This document shows positions 63,084 to 64,000 of a stretch of DNA of 64,000 nucleotides, piece by piece. Positions within the stretch are counted from its first letter, which is position 1. Each line of letters starts with the position of its first letter. This stretch comes from Diacronema lutheri (taxonomy: Eukaryota > Haptophyta > Pavlovophyceae > Pavlovales > Pavlovaceae). The position numbers and the translations under genes are program-made. The notes below the pieces were generated by a model. The model was not told the DNA's origin. It searched no databases and saw only the letters and a list, made by a program, of their open reading frames with translations. The stretch spans positions 1,798,001 through 1,862,000 of the forward strand of contig JAGTXO010000002.1 in assembly GCA_019448385.1 (NCBI GenBank). The letters run 5' to 3'.

Positions 63084-63153
63084 GGCGCCGAGCCGCTGCG
63101 GGTGCGGCGGGAGGCCCCGGGCGGGTGTGCTAATGCGGCTCGATGGCCGCCTG

Positions 63154-64000
<847 letters not shown>

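Overview
This is a very GC-rich nuclear window (well above 65% G+C by eye) from a eukaryotic microbe. Genes carry short spliceosomal introns that nearly all begin GTGCGC and end GCGCAG or a close variant. The gene set includes membrane-linked beta-1,3-glucan hydrolases, a CLC chloride transporter, Rab7, PRP4 and an algal/oomycete-type TIR-like protein. Together these point to a chlorophyll-c type alga, most likely a haptophyte. That placement is an inference from style and content, not from a marker gene. No rRNA, tRNA or CRISPR array was seen.

Bases 1-26,026 are ordinary gene-dense host DNA. In order: the C-terminal half of a phosphatidylinositol-phosphate kinase (with an odd thioredoxin-like insert); a seven-exon GH81 endo-beta-1,3-glucanase; an MFS transporter; a 2.75 kb foldback DNA transposon with about 440 bp terminal inverted repeats; a LAPTM-like four-span protein; a large CLC exchanger; a MED17-like Mediator subunit; a coiled-coil protein; a GH5 exo-beta-1,3-glucanase; PRP4; a hydroxypyruvate-isomerase-like enzyme; and a mucin-like single-span surface protein. 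Spacing is tight: divergent pairs share promoters of 78-130 bp and convergent pairs sit 50-200 bp apart.

Bases 26,518-45,425 hold one enormous minus-strand gene. Its exons join in phase and encode roughly 6,200 residues. From N to C terminus the visible modules are a Ulp1/C48-like cysteine peptidase, a membrane segment, long Ala/Arg-rich coiled regions, a second C48-like peptidase, further degenerate peptidase-like modules, a YqaJ/lambda-exonuclease-type PD-(D/E)XK nuclease, a chromodomain, and a Fanzor (eukaryotic TnpB-like) RuvC nuclease with a Zn ribbon and an acidic tail. This is the most unusual object in the window and is a candidate new giant mobile-element polyprotein.

Bases 45,426-64,000 are a repeat-rich region with host genes embedded. 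A long inverted repeat (47,184-47,789 versus 63,156-64,000, the right arm running off the end) carries poly-C/poly-G tracts of very different length, including an uninterrupted run of 248 G. Between the arms lie Rab7 (five exons), a large fusion of a nucleoside-hydrolase-like domain, a polytopic membrane region and a TIR-like domain, a broken unknown gene, a nested foldback array with telomere-like (TGTAGGG)n ends, a Pif1-type helicase with a possible ssDNA-binding N-terminus, and a ubiquitin-specific-protease-like gene.
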